Positions 22,705 through 33,774 of a DNA stretch of 64,000 nt are shown piece after piece. The stretch is from Elephas maximus indicus (lineage: Eukaryota > Chordata > Mammalia > Proboscidea > Elephantidae): NCBI RefSeq assembly GCF_024166365.1, contig NW_026060243.1, forward strand, positions 1 through 64,000, given 5' to 3'. Each line of letters begins with the position of its first letter. The stretch's first letter is position 1. Both the position numbers and the translations under genes were made by a program. The notes under the pieces are model-generated. The model ran no database searches. It was not told the DNA's origin and saw only the letters and a list, made by a program, of their open reading frames with translations.

Positions 22705-25700
22705 GTGAGTAGTCCTTGAACATGCCGTGTTTTCTCACCTTTTATTGGGCTCTTTCACACCAGTTTAAACAACAGCTTTTCCCAGGGTGGTTGAAGGGGA
22801 CTCAGTCCAGCATGAAAGGTGACCAGCAGAACTGCAGTGTTTAGTGACCCCTGTCTGAGCTGACTTAGGGAGTAGGGCACTCCTGACACCAGCGTCTCGA
22901 CCATAGCCAGATGGGACAAGAGCGCCCAGAACTGGGGTGGTTGACCAATGAAGAAAGGATGGCCTTGGCCTTTTCATGCATCTGATCTGCTTCTTTAATT
23001 AATCTGCTGAGAGCGACTGCTCCCTTTTAGACAGTGGCTACTCAAAGACAGTGTGTTTCATGAAAGCACACACGGTAGTCACCTCAACTGTAAGGGCTGA
23101 GATGAAAGTGTTAGAGAGCTCAGAGTTTATTTTCCAGAGAGATTTCAATCTGCATGAAACTGAACCTCCATGTGGATTAGTATGAATCCCATTGCAAAGT
23201 TATTTTCTCCTAAAATACTTGTACAATCTTGTTTTTAAAGAAACAAGATTTGCCTTTTGTTGTGGTGATCATACATTCCAGAAATTTTTATATTCCTTTT
23301 ACGTATTAGTTTCCATGTTGCTATTCATTGGTTCAGGTGAAGTACTATGAACTACAAAACTAAATTCTTATTAGTGGCTGTCTGGAATTGTGTTGCTAAC
23401 TGGCTGCTAATTTCATAGTTTTAATGATAGAATACACAAAATTCCTCTTTTATGCAAAACATTTATGGACTTCAAAAATCTGACATGACATGGCTTGGTT
23501 CAGAATATAAATGAATGTTGAAAGAAAACTTCAATGATTTTAGAAACTTGATGTTAACAGTATTCTGTACCTTTTATTGGAATATGAACTTATGATGGCA
23601 ACTGCCTCTCTCTCCTAGTTATGGCCATAACTATATCTACATTTATCTCACATATACTCTCTTTAACACCGAATTTTCATTCCTATTATTTCTCATGCTT
23701 TCAAACAGGTTGGGTGTACTCCTAACCATTGTAAAGTGCCAGGATTCCCACATAATGTAAGTATGTATTTTTTCCTCAATTCTAAACTGGCTTATAAATT
23801 CATAAATTATATCCCGTTGACTTTTTAAAGATACTTGCAATATTCTTTTGGTTAAGGAAATAAAAAACTATGACAGTTTGTATATCTAATCTTTTTTCCT
23901 ACAGCTCGTATATAAGTGATATATAATAATCAGCACCTAATTAAAGTACGCAGTTTGTTGAATTTTGAATAATGAGCCTAACCCTCACCCCCAAACTCTC
24001 CTGCTGATTCTTTTAATTCATTCTGTCCTCTCCCTCCATTTCTGGCACCCCTCTTCCAACCGCTGATCTGCAGTTTTAAAGAACTTTTGTGTAATCGAAG
24101 CGTACGAGATTTACTTTTTGTTTTTACCCAGGATCCTTTAAGTCAGCATACTCGTTTTAGATTCATCCGGGATGTTTGGTGTACTAGTAGCTGCTTTGTT
24201 TTCCTTGCTCAGTAAAGTTCTGTATATGAATATACCACAGTGGGTTTGCCCTTTACCTTGGAAAGAGACCTCGGGGGCTGGTTTTTCCAAATGGGCCATG
24301 GCCCTTTAATCAAAAGCCCAGAAAGCAGCCCCTTTACAGGGTTGTTTCTCCCAGCTTATACTTGCATTTTGCAAGTTCAAGATGGATCATTCTTGCCTCA
24401 TTCCATAATTCATTCGTGTCTGTTGCTGAATCATATTCTGTCGAATGGGTATCTCTGTTGAACACACTGTCTTGAAGGAAATGTTTAGAATGAAAGTAAT
24501 GATTTTTCAAGAACAAATAGCGAAATCCAAAGCAATCTCTCCCGACCAGGCATCAGAAAAGTCCGAACTTACTCAGATGAAGTCTCTCTACGTGCACAGA
24601 GGAGTGGAATAGAATTAAAATCAAGGATCTTAGAGAAGCCTCACGTTGTTAGTGTCATCTGCATGGTCACCACTTTGCTTTTGTTCAAGCCCTAAAAGTT
24701 GATTAATTCTGAATAAAGACATCTCTGTAGTGATTTTGTTTTTGTTTTTTTGCCCTGTGCTGGTTTTTAAGAGGCTAAAAAGTCAATGTATCCACAAGAA
24801 AAGTGTGATTCAGCATTAGACACAAGGGCAGGTAGAGTCTCTGGGGAACTAGAGATTGAGCCCCATTACAGACAGGACACTCACAACCTCTAACAACACT
24901 GCCAGACTCAGAAGAAGCGCCAGATGGCCAGCTGCCAACCTTCCTGGAAGCAGAGAAACCCACTGGAGATATCTGATGGGTGGGGCTCGTTCTCGGAGGC
25001 TGATTTCGGGTTTCTCTCCAGGAGTCCATGTGACTGCTATATTGTACATTTCTTTTGAGGTTTCACGTGACTTTGAATACTGCTCTTTCAGCTCATTGAC
25101 AATAGTTTTCCTGGGCTGGACCGAAAACTTGTAATGATGTTCCTCTTTCTGGAGATTGCTGTTTTAGCAATAATCTTTCTCATCAGTCTCTGTTCGGTGA
25201 GTATCTTAACATACCTTATAGATACACTTCGAATCATGGATAATCAGGACAGAGTAGAGTGGCCAGTAGGGTTTCCAAGGAGCAGCTGTTGGACTGGAAT
25301 GCCGACCTTTGGATTAGCAGCCTTAGCTCTTAACCACGACACCACCAGGGCTGGGTTTCTTTTGGTTTATACATATGCTTTGAATCATGAATAATCAGGA
25401 ATTTTTATACTCACAGGGCTATTATTGGATTTCCCTTTAAACTACTAATGAGAACACAAATCGATGAGTGAAACCAAAGCTAACTTTGTACAACAGTCTC
25501 ATCTTTTTTAGTGAAGAATCAGTGAACAAGACAACTATATAACTTCAATGAGAAAACTTTTATTTGATAAATTCTTTCTATCAAAGGAATTAAATATTAA
25601 CTCTTCTGGGGCCCCTTTCACACATTGATAGTGGAATTGTGAATTCTCAGAACCATCCTGAAATGCAATGAAACACTGTCTACCCAAAGCCTTCCAAATA

Positions 25701-27092
25701 CTCACACCCTTTTATTCAGCAGAATTGCACTTCTAGTCAGCTGCCCTAATGAAAGAACCACCATGTATCCAAAGACCTGGTGAGACCACATTCAAGTGGA
25801 ACAGGATGGATTACAGTGAAAATATGGCAACGAGCTAAATGACTCATGGTAGAGGGATGGGGGAACTAGTGTAAATCCTTACAACGGAGGCAGCTCCTAA
25901 AAGTCATATGTTTCAAAGACATTTCAGAACACAGAAAATGCTCTTAACATAATGTCAGGTGGAAAGACCCAAAAACCAGCCTTTCTATGTTGTGTAGAGA
26001 AGAATGTATATGTTTCCGCACAGAAAGAGTGAACAAATGCTTCAGAAAACACCACATAATGGAAGAACAGGACTTTCTAAAGGGTGCTGTAACCACCTCT
26101 GTATCAACTTCTTGACAGTTATTTCTGGGGCTCCAAACACTCAATTCTGTCCTCACTCCACCATTGAGGGTGGGGGCACTTTCCTCCTTTTTACCACAGG
26201 CTTGGTTGGACTCTAAGTGACAGGCCCAGGAGGGGCCTGGCTTCCTCTCTTCCTTCCTTACTCCTATGTACGATCTCAAAGTTTCTTGTGCACTCTGACT
26301 TCTCAATCTAGTTTTTGTTTTTTGCTTTTTGGTTGCGTCCTTTACCACCCCCTAAACTGTAGTGGGATCAGCGGGAGGGACAGAGTTTTCTGGCACCAAT
26401 GCTCTTTTGAGACCTGGTGGAGGGGAAGGTGCCAGGTGTGGACACCCGCCTGCATCATCATGTTTCACCTTTTATAATTCATAGTGTTTTGGTCTGTCCT
26501 ATTGAAGTATCTTAAAAATTTAACTGCTTCTATTCTGCAGGGTCAGCAAGCTTCAGCAGGGACCCTTCCTTGCCCAGAAGGATCGGCTACACGCTGCCCC
26601 ATCAGATGGCCTCCATCAGTACCCATGGGTGGTGGGCCACCAGCTCCACCAGGATGTCTTCCCCAATCTTGGAATGACCCTTCACCATACCTTCTACCAC
26701 CTCCTCCCAGATACATTCCCAAAACTGGGACAGGCCCTCCCCAACCTCCTCCCACCCGAGTTCCCAAACCTGGGCCAGACCCTCCCCCTCCTCCTCATCC
26801 CACCTGTGCTCCCAAACCTGGGCCAAACCCTCCCCCTTCCACCCGTGTTCCCAAACATCTGCCAGACCCTCCCCCTCCTCCTTGTCCCACATGTGCTCCC
26901 AAACCTGGGCCAGAGCCTCCCCAACCTCTTCCACTGGTGTTTCCAAATTCCGGCCAGACCCTCCCACTCCCCCTCCCTCCCGTGTTCCCAAAACTGGGCC
27001 AGAGTATCCCCTTCTTCCTCCCAGCAGTATTCTGGATCCTCCATTACACCCTCCCTCTCCTCCTTCTAACTCTGTTCCTGGACCTCGCCTAG
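22639..27092 (+). CDS. Proline-rich single-pass membrane protein, copy A (four coding exons)
   Basis: I built this model by eye from splice sites and phase. Coding exons are 22639-22704, 23709-23756, 25092-25196 and 26541-27092, all joined in phase 0, predicting about 256 residues. The order is signal peptide (residues 1-22), a short extracellular segment with two cysteines (23-38), a juxtamembrane piece and one membrane span (39-73), and a proline-rich cytoplasmic tail (74-256) with a PPRY (PPxY-type) motif. The tail is shorter than in copy C. A 1-base deletion at about 26926-26933 shifts the frame, so the last 55 or so residues are hydrophobic and unrelated to C. The ancestral frame also meets a TAG at 27137-27139. 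It may be a truncated but expressed gene or a recent pseudogene. Function is unknown. PPxY motifs usually bind WW domains, for example of NEDD4-type ubiquitin ligases. Confidence 0.55.
22705..23708 (+). other. Intron 1 of copy A
   Basis: Intron between the signal and cysteine exons. The minus-strand frames here (for example 22765-22977) are not supported. No repeat is recognised. Confidence 0.45.
23709..23756 (+). CDS. Copy A exon: two-cysteine segment
   Basis: Sixteen codons, VGCTPNHCKVPGFPHN, between a CTTTCAAACAG acceptor and a GTAAGTATG donor. The length is 48 bases, so skipping it would keep the frame. The two cysteines are conserved in C and could form a disulfide in a small extracellular loop. 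Confidence 0.5.
23757..25091 (+). other. Intron 2 of copy A
   Basis: No gene or clear repeat recognised. Strongly similar to 58246-59641 in copy C. Confidence 0.45.
25092..25196 (+). CDS. Copy A exon: transmembrane segment
   Basis: Thirty-five codons between TGCTCTTTCAG and GTGAGTATC. It opens LIDNSFPGLDRKLVMM and continues with a membrane span FLFLEIAVLAIIFLISLC. The basic RK before the span and the long hydrophobic run fit a single-pass segment. Compared with copy C, 22 of 105 bases differ and 21 of those change the protein. Confidence 0.55.
25245..25365 (-). mobile_element. AfroSINE fragment, shared by A and C
   Basis: GGGTTTCCAAGGAGCAGC to ACCACGACACCACCAGGG in minus orientation. Counterpart at 59800-59905. 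Lies in intron 3. Confidence 0.75.
25366..26540 (+). other. Rest of intron 3 of copy A
   Basis: Matches 59906-61076 in copy C. The minus-strand frame 25944-26348 (134 codons) has a weaker and shorter counterpart in C and is not supported as a gene. The 3' part (from about 26410) also survives in copy B at 39650. Confidence 0.45.
26541..27092 (+). CDS. Copy A exon: proline-rich tail, frameshifted
   Basis: Acceptor TTCTATTCTGCAG. The exon encodes GQQASAGTLPCPEG, a PRY-containing segment LLPPPPRYIP, and about four degenerate 15-residue units of the PDPPPPPPTHVPKP type. Against copy C, one base is missing at about 26926-26933. The shifted frame then runs to a stop at 27090-27092. Proline-repeat coding in the ancestral frame continues, broken, to about 27690. 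Confidence 0.55.
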   Translation, partial: GQQASAGTLPCPEGSATRCPIRWPPSVPMGGGPPAPPGCLPQSWNDPSPYLLPPPPRYIPKTGTGPPQPPPTRVPKPGPDPPPPPHPTCAPKPGPNPPPSTRVPKHLPDPPPPPCPTCAPKPGPEPPQPLPLVFPNSGQTLPLPLPPVFPKLGQSIPFFLPAVFWILHYTLPLLLLTLFLDLA

Positions 27093-27703
27093 ACCCTTCC
27101 CCTCCTTCTCCCTGCTGGCCTCCCAAGGCTTGGCCATAGTCTCTACCTCCTTGTACACTCTGCTGTCCTCCCAAGCCTCCACCAGGGTGCTCACTTCCCC
27201 CTCCCTTCTGGCCTCCACCTCCTCTACCAGGCTGGCACCCTCCTCCCCCACCTGGCTGGCTTCCCCCTCCCTTACCCTTCTGGGAGCCCTCTCCCCAACC
27301 CAGCTCGCTTCCCCTGCCTCCATGTAGCTGGCTTCCGCCTACGACAGGAGGCTGCCCTCCACCCAACCGCCCAGTATGCCGTCCACCCACTCCAGCTGGC
27401 AGCCATCCATCCCCCCTACTCGGATGCTGCGACCCTTGTCAACCTGGCTGCTGTCCCTCTCCCCCACATGGCTGGGGCCCCCCTCCCCCTGGTGGGTGGG
27501 GTCGACCTCCCCCTCATGAGTTGGGTCCCCCTCCTCCACCCCAGTGGTATCCCGCTCCCCCACCCACCTGGGGGCCCAGTAACCCACCTGGCTGGCATCC
27601 CCCTCCATCCCTTGGTGTCCTCCATCTTCCCTGCCCAATCTGCCACAGGGGCCTCAGCAGCTGCCTCTGTAACCCAAGGCCTCATAGGTTCTTAGCATCT
27701 ACC

Positions 27704-27709
27704 ATTAAA
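27704..27709 (+). promoter_or_regulatory. Possible poly(A) signal, copy A
   Basis: ATTAAA followed by an A-run, at the end of proline-exon homology. Copy C has ATTAAA at a similar point after its stop. Confidence 0.35.
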
Positions 27710-27714
27710 ACAAA

Positions 27715-27890
27715 AAAAAGCCAAACTGGTTGCCATCAAGTCAATTCCTACTCATAGCAACCCTACAGGACAGAGTAGAAAGGCCCCACACAGTTTCCAA
27801 GAAGCGCCTGGTGAATTCACACTGCCAACTTTTGGTTAGCAGCCCTAACACATAACCATAGGCCCCAAGGTTCCCCATTGAAGTAAGAGG
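27715..27890 (-). mobile_element. AfroSINE
   Basis: GGTTGCCATCAAGTCAATTC to CTAACACATAACCATAGGCC, minus orientation. It directly follows the copy A proline exon and is absent after copy C. Confidence 0.85.
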
Positions 27891-28280
27891 GACAACAGTT
27901 TTAAGGGAAACAGAAAGTGGCAAGTTTATTATCGGCGCAGATAAGGAGCAATGCAGGGTCTAGACCATGAACTCCCCAAGATGCTAACTTGGGGGTCTTT
28001 AAGGGGGAGACTAGTTCCGGGTCTTATACCTCAGTCCCTTTAGCCTGCCCATTCTTGGAATTCCCCTCCCCTGTCCAAGTTTGGGAGTCTGTTGAGTCAT
28101 CTTGGGTTGCATGTACTGGTAGATGGAACTTTCGCTCCAGAATGGGCTCCAGGTACAACGGTGGGCTAGTGATTGTGCACCCCTCCAGAGGAGGGAAGTT
28201 CTGAGGTCAGAATCTACGAGAGCCTGGGGGGCCGCTTGGAGCTGATTCTCAAGGTGCAGCCTTTTGACTTGAAGAATGTT
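27885..28280 (-). repeat. LTR-like sequence, tentative
   Basis: Contains AAGTTTATTATCGGCGCAG, whose complement has an AATAAA-type signal in a GC-rich setting, as in retroviral LTRs. Ends are not certain and no retroviral gene is present. It could instead be unique sequence. Confidence 0.3.
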
Positions 28281-28287
28281 ACTAAGG

Positions 28288-28835
28288 GAGGCGGAGCCAA
28301 GAGGGCAGATTAGACAGACGCTTCCATCTAGCCCTCTTTACAACAAAGATCCGGAAAAACAAGTGAAATCAGTATATTTGTGACAAGCTGGGAGGCCTGA
28401 GCATCAAAGGCAAGCTTAGACAATGAACTGAGGGGCGGGGGAGGAACAGGCCATTCAGAAGTGGAGAAGAGTCACTGGACCTCCATCGCGGGGAGCCCTC
28501 AGGCACCATTTCCCGGTCCTACAGTCTTAGAGGGGCAGGGGTGATTGGTGTAGGTAATGGTATCTGGTCGCGGCAGGGGGTCACACTCTGAACAAGGCAG
28601 GGGGCTGAGAAACGTCCCCCATGTGTCTCTGAGGAAAGCGTGTCCCTGTTCCCTAGAGCATACAGATAGGTGGGTTCTGCAGACAGACCATGGGCACCCA
28701 AAGTTTTTGGATGTAAGGACTGGGAGGTACCAGTTATCTTTGGACCTCTTTCGCGGGTGGCTGGGTGACCTGAGTGGAGCTACCAGTCCTTCGGACCATG
28801 ATGTGGGTAGGTGAGGATCCTGTTTCATAGGCAAA
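28288..28835 (+). mobile_element. L1 5' end with an inverted second half
   Basis: Starts GGGAGGCGGAGCCAAGAGGG, the typical L1 5' UTR start, in plus orientation to about 28515. From about 28520 to 28835 the sequence matches 38580-38885, which is minus-strand L1 5' UTR. So the second half is inverted relative to the first. It ends at the left edge of copy B. Confidence 0.75.
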
Positions 28836-28984
28836 GCAATGCTTTTCATTTTAGGCTATGTTGCCTCATAGCTTTCACATCATGCAACACCAGTAAGACC
28901 AACAGGCAGATAAGTATTGCAAACATCAGCAGGACCACCCATGGTGGACAGGTTTCAGTGGAGTTTCCAGACTAAGACAAAACA

Positions 28985-29240
28985 GGAACAAAAGCCTGGC
29001 AATCTACTTTCAAACCTTAGCTAACGGAAATCCTATGGATCACAACAGAGTATTTTCTGGTGTAGAGTTGGAAGATGAGCCTTCTCAGTTGGAATGTGCT
29101 CAAATACATCATGGCCAAAACAATGGGCTTGAGCATAACAATGATCATGGAGATGGCAACACTTCATTCTATTGTCCTTGGGGTCGTCATGCATCAGAAC
29201 TGACTCAGTGGCAGCTCACAGCAACAACAATGCTGCCTCA
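28985..29240 (+). mobile_element. AfroSINE-related element, copy B
   Basis: Counterpart of 10620-10890: GGCAATCTACTTTCAAACC, GGGGTCGTCATGCATCAGAA and a CAACAACAATG tail. Confidence 0.7.
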
Positions 29241-29294
29241 CAGAGAATAGAGAAAATGATGCATAGCATTAGGTGGGCTACGTTATACTATGGG

Positions 29295-30110
29295 TAACTG
29301 TGATGGTTAAGATTGTGTGTCACCTTGGCTGGGGCATGATTCTCAGTGTTTTGGCAGTCACATGATGTTGTGATCACTTCCCTGTTGAGATCTGATGCGT
29401 GATCACCCCCACGATGGGATCTGCTGTGAGTAGCCAGTCAGTTCAAAGGAAGTTTCCTTGGGTGTGTGGTCTCCATTGAGTGTGCGGGGACATTCTGACA
29501 CAGCTCAGGGCCTTTTGCCAGTTCTGGATCCTGCAGCTGACTCCTGTTCATCTGACCTCCAGTTCTCGGGGCCTGAGCTAGCTGTTTATCTGAGGTCTTG
29601 CCTGCCGATCTTGGGATTCATCAGTCTTCACAGTTTGTGAACAACAGCCCTGCTCTCCAACCTGATGATCTTGAATTTGCCTGCCCCTTCAGTTGCGTCA
29701 ATCAGGAGAAGCCTCCATTCTGACTCACGGACTTGGGACATTCCTGCCTCTACAATGGCGTGAGCCATTTCCTTGATATAAATCTCTCTCTCTCTACATA
29801 TATACGCAATGGATCATATACATATATATGGAAAGCCTCGTGGCATAGTGGTTAAGTGCTACAGCTGCTAACCACAGGGTCGGCAGTTTGAATCCACCAG
29901 GCGTTCCTTGGAAACTCTATGTGGCAGTTCTACTCTGTCCTATAGGGTCGCTACGAATAGGACTCAACTCGAAGGCACTGGGTTTCGTTTTGGTTTGGTT
30001 TATATATATATTTTTCTTTATAAAAATACATATATTTTTCTTTATACATATACATATATAAGGTATACGGGTTTTTCCTCTCTAGAGAACCCAGCCTAAG
30101 ACAATAACAA
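29295..30110 (+). mobile_element. LTR-like repeat, copy B, split by an AfroSINE
   Basis: GTGATGGTTAAGATTGTGTG to TCTAGAGAACCCAGCCTAAG. An AfroSINE at 29832-30002 and TA-rich microsatellite sequence interrupt its 3' part. Confidence 0.65.
29832..30002 (+). mobile_element. AfroSINE, copy B only
   Basis: AAAGCCTCGTGGCATAGTGG head to GAAGGCACTGGGTTTCG tail. Absent from A and C at this site, so it postdates the duplication. Confidence 0.88.
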
Positions 30111-30527
30111 ACAGCTCTAGAGTCTTAGTGGCTGATAGCGAAGAAAGTTTTTTACCATGGGTCTCCTGGGAACTCTGCTCCATGTTCTGTCACCCTGGGA
30201 CCTGGATAAAGCACGAATACCATGTACACACCTGTCATGTACTATTCTGATGGGAAGACACGGTGGTCAGCTTCCCATCTGAAGGGTTCTGAACTGTTCT
30301 GCCTAGAGGTGACACACTTCACAGTTCACTGGCCAAAACATGTCTTGTGGCTACATCCACCCTCCCGAGGTCAGGAGGAGGACCTGAGATACCTGGTGAG
30401 CCCCATGGAGACCCCTACATGGTGTTACCCTGTCTGGGGTCTGTGCAGGTGGCAAGGAAGAGAGTGGGAAATGGAAGGAAATGATAGCAGGACTGAGTCA
30501 GGTTGGATATGGTTCTTCCTTATCCAG

Positions 30528-30614
30528 GTGGAGTTTATCTCAGAGCTGCCCAAAACCATTGCTGGCAAGATCAAACAGAGTGAACCTCGGAAAAATGAGT
30601 TTGGGTGGATATAA
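30528..30614 (+). pseudogene. ACSM last exon, copy B, frame open
   Basis: Acceptor TTATCCAG, then VEFISELPKTIAGKIKQSEP and RKNEFGWI before a TAA: 28 codons. It keeps the ACSM C-terminal lysine motif (LPKTIAGKI), although the usual T in TGK is A. No penultimate or earlier ACSM exon is found in this block, so it is treated as an orphan exon rather than a working gene. Confidence 0.75.
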
Positions 30615-31205
30615 TCAACAAGTTAACTCAGGCCCACTGAGTGAACTTGGAGACACCCCCAGCAGCCTCAGTTTCCCCAACATGGTGGGGGGAGTTGTGT
30701 TAAGAGAGTTGATTTCAAAGGGGATCAGGAGTGCCTAGATTCCTACATTTTTCTTCTTTGATGTTAAATTCACTCACTGCCCCTCCTTCCCTGCTCTATC
30801 CCTTTGGGATTGGCCAAGTGAGTGCTGGGACTAGGGATGAGGGGTAATAAAATGCCACCATCAACGTCTACAGTGCCTTTGTTTTGCGAGCTTGTTCCAT
30901 GCCTGGGCCTGTGCTAAGTCTTCTCACAACTTCTTCTGCCATCCTCCCCAACCCCCAACCTGAGATAATCCCGGCCAGATAGGTTCTCCCTCCTCGATTC
31001 AGCACCATCAGGTGGCCCAGTGTACCCATTCCCATGGTCAGGGACACTGAGATTGGGAGGGAAATTCCAGGTGGCCCTAGGCTTTAGCCCTTTGGGCTCC
31101 TCTTGGCTCCACAGGAGGGTGAACCCAGGAGTGGCCCGGGAAGGGCTTCTGGAGGCTCGGCCCTCCCTTGGTGGCTGCACTTGCTGGATAGACAGTTCAG
31201 CACCT

Positions 31206-31284
31206 GCCACCATCCAGTGGGTCTGTCACTTTGTGCCTGACAGTAACGCTGCTGTTGATGCTACCACCACAGCTCCTGGCCACC
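31206..31284 (+). other. Leucine-rich exon-like piece, copy B
   Basis: SVTLCLTVTLLLMLPPQLLA in one frame. The donor seen in A and C is replaced by ATGACG. Confidence 0.25.
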
Positions 31285-31369
31285 ATGACGACTGAGGGAT
31301 CAGGGCTCTCTGGGGACCCAAGTCCTCCCCAGGTGTGCTGCCCACTCACCCCTAACCAGGGCCCCAGAA

Positions 31370-31650
31370 GCCTTCCCCCTTGAATTTCCCTACAGAATTC
31401 CCCAACTCAACCTATGCCCAGGAATCCAGGACTCCCCCAAAACTCCCACCAAACTCCAGCTACTTGCCCCACCCCAGGGACACGGAGCCCTCAGAACCCA
31501 GCCCTCCCAAGGGACACCCACTCAATCACCCCTCCCAGGGACCCAGGACTCCCCCAGAACCTCCCCTGGAACCCAGGACCCTCTCTAGCCCTCCCACTCA
31601 CTCTAGCCCTCTGCAGTTGCCCCCTGGCTGGGGGCCACGTGAACTGACCC
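31370..31650 (+). repeat. CCC-rich degenerate minisatellite, copy B
   Basis: Variants of CCCAGGACTCCCCCAGAACC. Counterpart of 12670-13000. Confidence 0.6.
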
Positions 31651-31829
31651 TTCACTGCCTCCATCCTTGAGGCTGAAGTGGGACCACCAGGAGGACAGCA
31701 GAGGCTGAGAGGAGCAGGGGCAGAAGAGTCCAGCCCCACCTGACGGAGGAGGATGGACATACTGTCTAGTCTCACCCACCTCTGGAGTGGCTCTCGAGGA
31801 AGTCCCCGCTGTGTCTGTGTGTTCCTGGG

Positions 31830-32360
31830 GTACACACACACAAACACACTCAGTGAGAAGTGTACACACACAACGAGCATGGAGACGTGCAGACAAGGAC
31901 CACCCAGACACACCTGGGCAAAGGGTGCGGGCTCATGGAGAGGCTCACACAGACACACACTCAGGGCCACACTAGACGTCCACCCAGGACAAACTGCCAC
32001 ATGATGGGCACATGCACACACAGATCTACACTCAGGAACACCCAAAGGTGCAAATTCACACACACATGGATCCAGAATACAGATACTCCAACAAGGACAC
32101 ACATTCCCACACACACCACAGGCACAGAGGCACATGGATTACATGGATTTCCACAACTGACACACACCCTTTCACTGACAGATGCACAAACACACACACA
32201 CACATATACAGAGAAGGGCACAGAGATACATACAACAGCCACACAGGGGAAAACAAAACACACAATCAATATACTCATAGACTCAGAAACTCAGACAGAC
32301 ACAGCCACACAGATTACACAACTGCGCACAAACACACACACGCACAGTCCTTTGGTGCCA
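31830..32360 (+). repeat. Degenerate CA-rich tract, copy B
   Basis: Uninterrupted version of the copy A tract. The long frames on both strands (for example 31860-32522 and 31491-32135) arise from His/Thr or Val/Cys codons of the CA repeat and are not genes. Confidence 0.75.
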
Positions 32361-32769
32361 CAGGACAGACAGACCCAGCACTCCCAACAGAGGCCACTGC
32401 AGGCAAATACGGCTAAAGCTCAGACATGCCCTGCTCCACTGAAGCTGTCACAACAGGGAGTCCTTTCCTGGGTCCAAATTCATGCTCTGCCCAAGGCGCT
32501 GAGAGTGGCCAGGGCAGGGTAGCTTTGAGAAGAGCCTCTGGGCCCGAGGTTGGGGCTCGAACCCTGTTAGGGGCCCTTAAAGTGGGGGTGGGGGGGGTCC
32601 TATGAAGCCTGGTGGATGAATGGGTCAAGGGAGGCCACAGGAACTGTTGTTCATTTTCATAGGTGTTGTGATGATTAATTTTGTGTGTCAATCCTACCTC
32701 TGTGTGTAAATGTAAGGAAAGGCAAGTGGACTGTCCTAGAGGATCAACAGAGGAAATGCCTAGTTAATG

Positions 32770-33745
32770 AAGAACGCATATCCCAGACAGGAGTAACATT
32801 ACAAATAATGGGACCTTCGGAACACTACATTGCGCTCATGCCTACCCTCTACAGAGATCAAGAGGCGATTGTTCCAACAGAAGAAACTGCAAAAGGTGTG
32901 CGGCAGGGTTGTATCCTTTTACCTTACTTATACAATCTGCACACTAAACAAATAATCTTAGAAGCTGGACTATATGCAGAAGACAGCATCAGGATGGGAG
33001 GAATACTCATTAACAAACTCAACTGACACAACCTTGCTTGCAGAAAATGAAGACGACTTGAAGCACTTGCCAATGAAGTTAAAGACAGAGGCTTCCGTAT
33101 AGATTATGCCTGAATGTGAAGAAGAGAAAAATACTCACACCTGGACCAATAAACAACGTCATGATAAACGGCAACGAAACTGAAGTTGTCAAGGATTTCA
33201 CCCTACTTGGATCAACAATCAATATCCATGCAAGCAGCAGTCAAGAAATCAAAAAATGTATTGCATTGGGCAAATCTGCTGCACACGACCTCTTTAAAGT
33301 TTTGAAAACTGAAAAGTTACTTTGATGACTAAGATGCCCCTGGCCTAAGCCATGGTCTTTTCAATCACCTCATATACATGGGAAACTTGGACAATGAAAA
33401 AGGAAGGCAGAAGAAGAACTGATGCACTTAAATTGTGGTGTTGGCAAAAAATATTGAATATACCGTGGAGTGCCAGAAGAACAAACAAGTCAGTCTTGAA
33501 AGAAATACAAGCAGGAGGCTCCTTAGAAATGAAGATGTCAAGATCTACTTTGTTTTGCTTATTTTGGACGTGTCATCAGGAAAGACCACTCGCTAGAGAA
33601 GGACATTGTGTTTGGTAACATAAAGAGGCCACAAAAACAAGGGAAACCCCCAATGAGATGGACTGACACAACAGCCACAACGATGGACTTCATTATGTCG
33701 TATAAAGTTGCTGTGAGTCGGAATGGACTCCATGGCAAATAACAA
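32770..33745 (+). mobile_element. RTE (BovB-like) 3' part, copy B
   Basis: Frame pieces: ETAKGVRQGCILLPYLYNLH at about 32883, NETEVVKDFTLLGSTINIHA at 33173, and TSYTWETWTMKKEGRRRTDA at 33369. It ends GTTGCTGTGAGTCGGAATGG then (CAA)n at about 33745. The most complete sense RTE 3' half in the window, but frameshifted. Confidence 0.88.
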
Positions 33746-33774
33746 CAAAAAACACAAACAACAACCTTTTAAAA

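Larger units (their letters stand above)
10470..27710 (+). repeat. Tandem segmental duplication, copy A
   Basis: First of three tandem blocks. Its parts recur in the same order and orientation in copy B (28846-41318) and copy C (43800-62430): LTR-like repeat, ACSM last exon, leucine-rich exon-like piece, CA-rich tract, RTE, paired SINEs, GC-rich stretch, GT-rich tract, antisense L1 and proline-rich gene. Aligned stretches against C differ by roughly 8-13% by eye. A-specific events are an MLT1-like LTR at 13.54 kb and an L1 3' end that replaces about 1.1 kb after 15.19 kb. Confidence 0.92.

Noticed and set aside
25944-26348. 134-codon minus-strand frame in intron 3 of copy A
   Set aside because: The counterpart in copy C is shorter (83 codons) and shifted, with no motif.
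26602-27390. 262-codon glycine-rich minus-strand frame opposite copy A
   Set aside because: Same reason; it is an antisense shadow of the proline repeat and of its frameshifted remains.
31860-32522. 220-codon plus-strand frame and 214-codon minus-strand frame (31491-32135)
   Set aside because: His/Thr-rich and Val/Cys-rich products of the degenerate CA tract; not conserved as frames in copies A and C.
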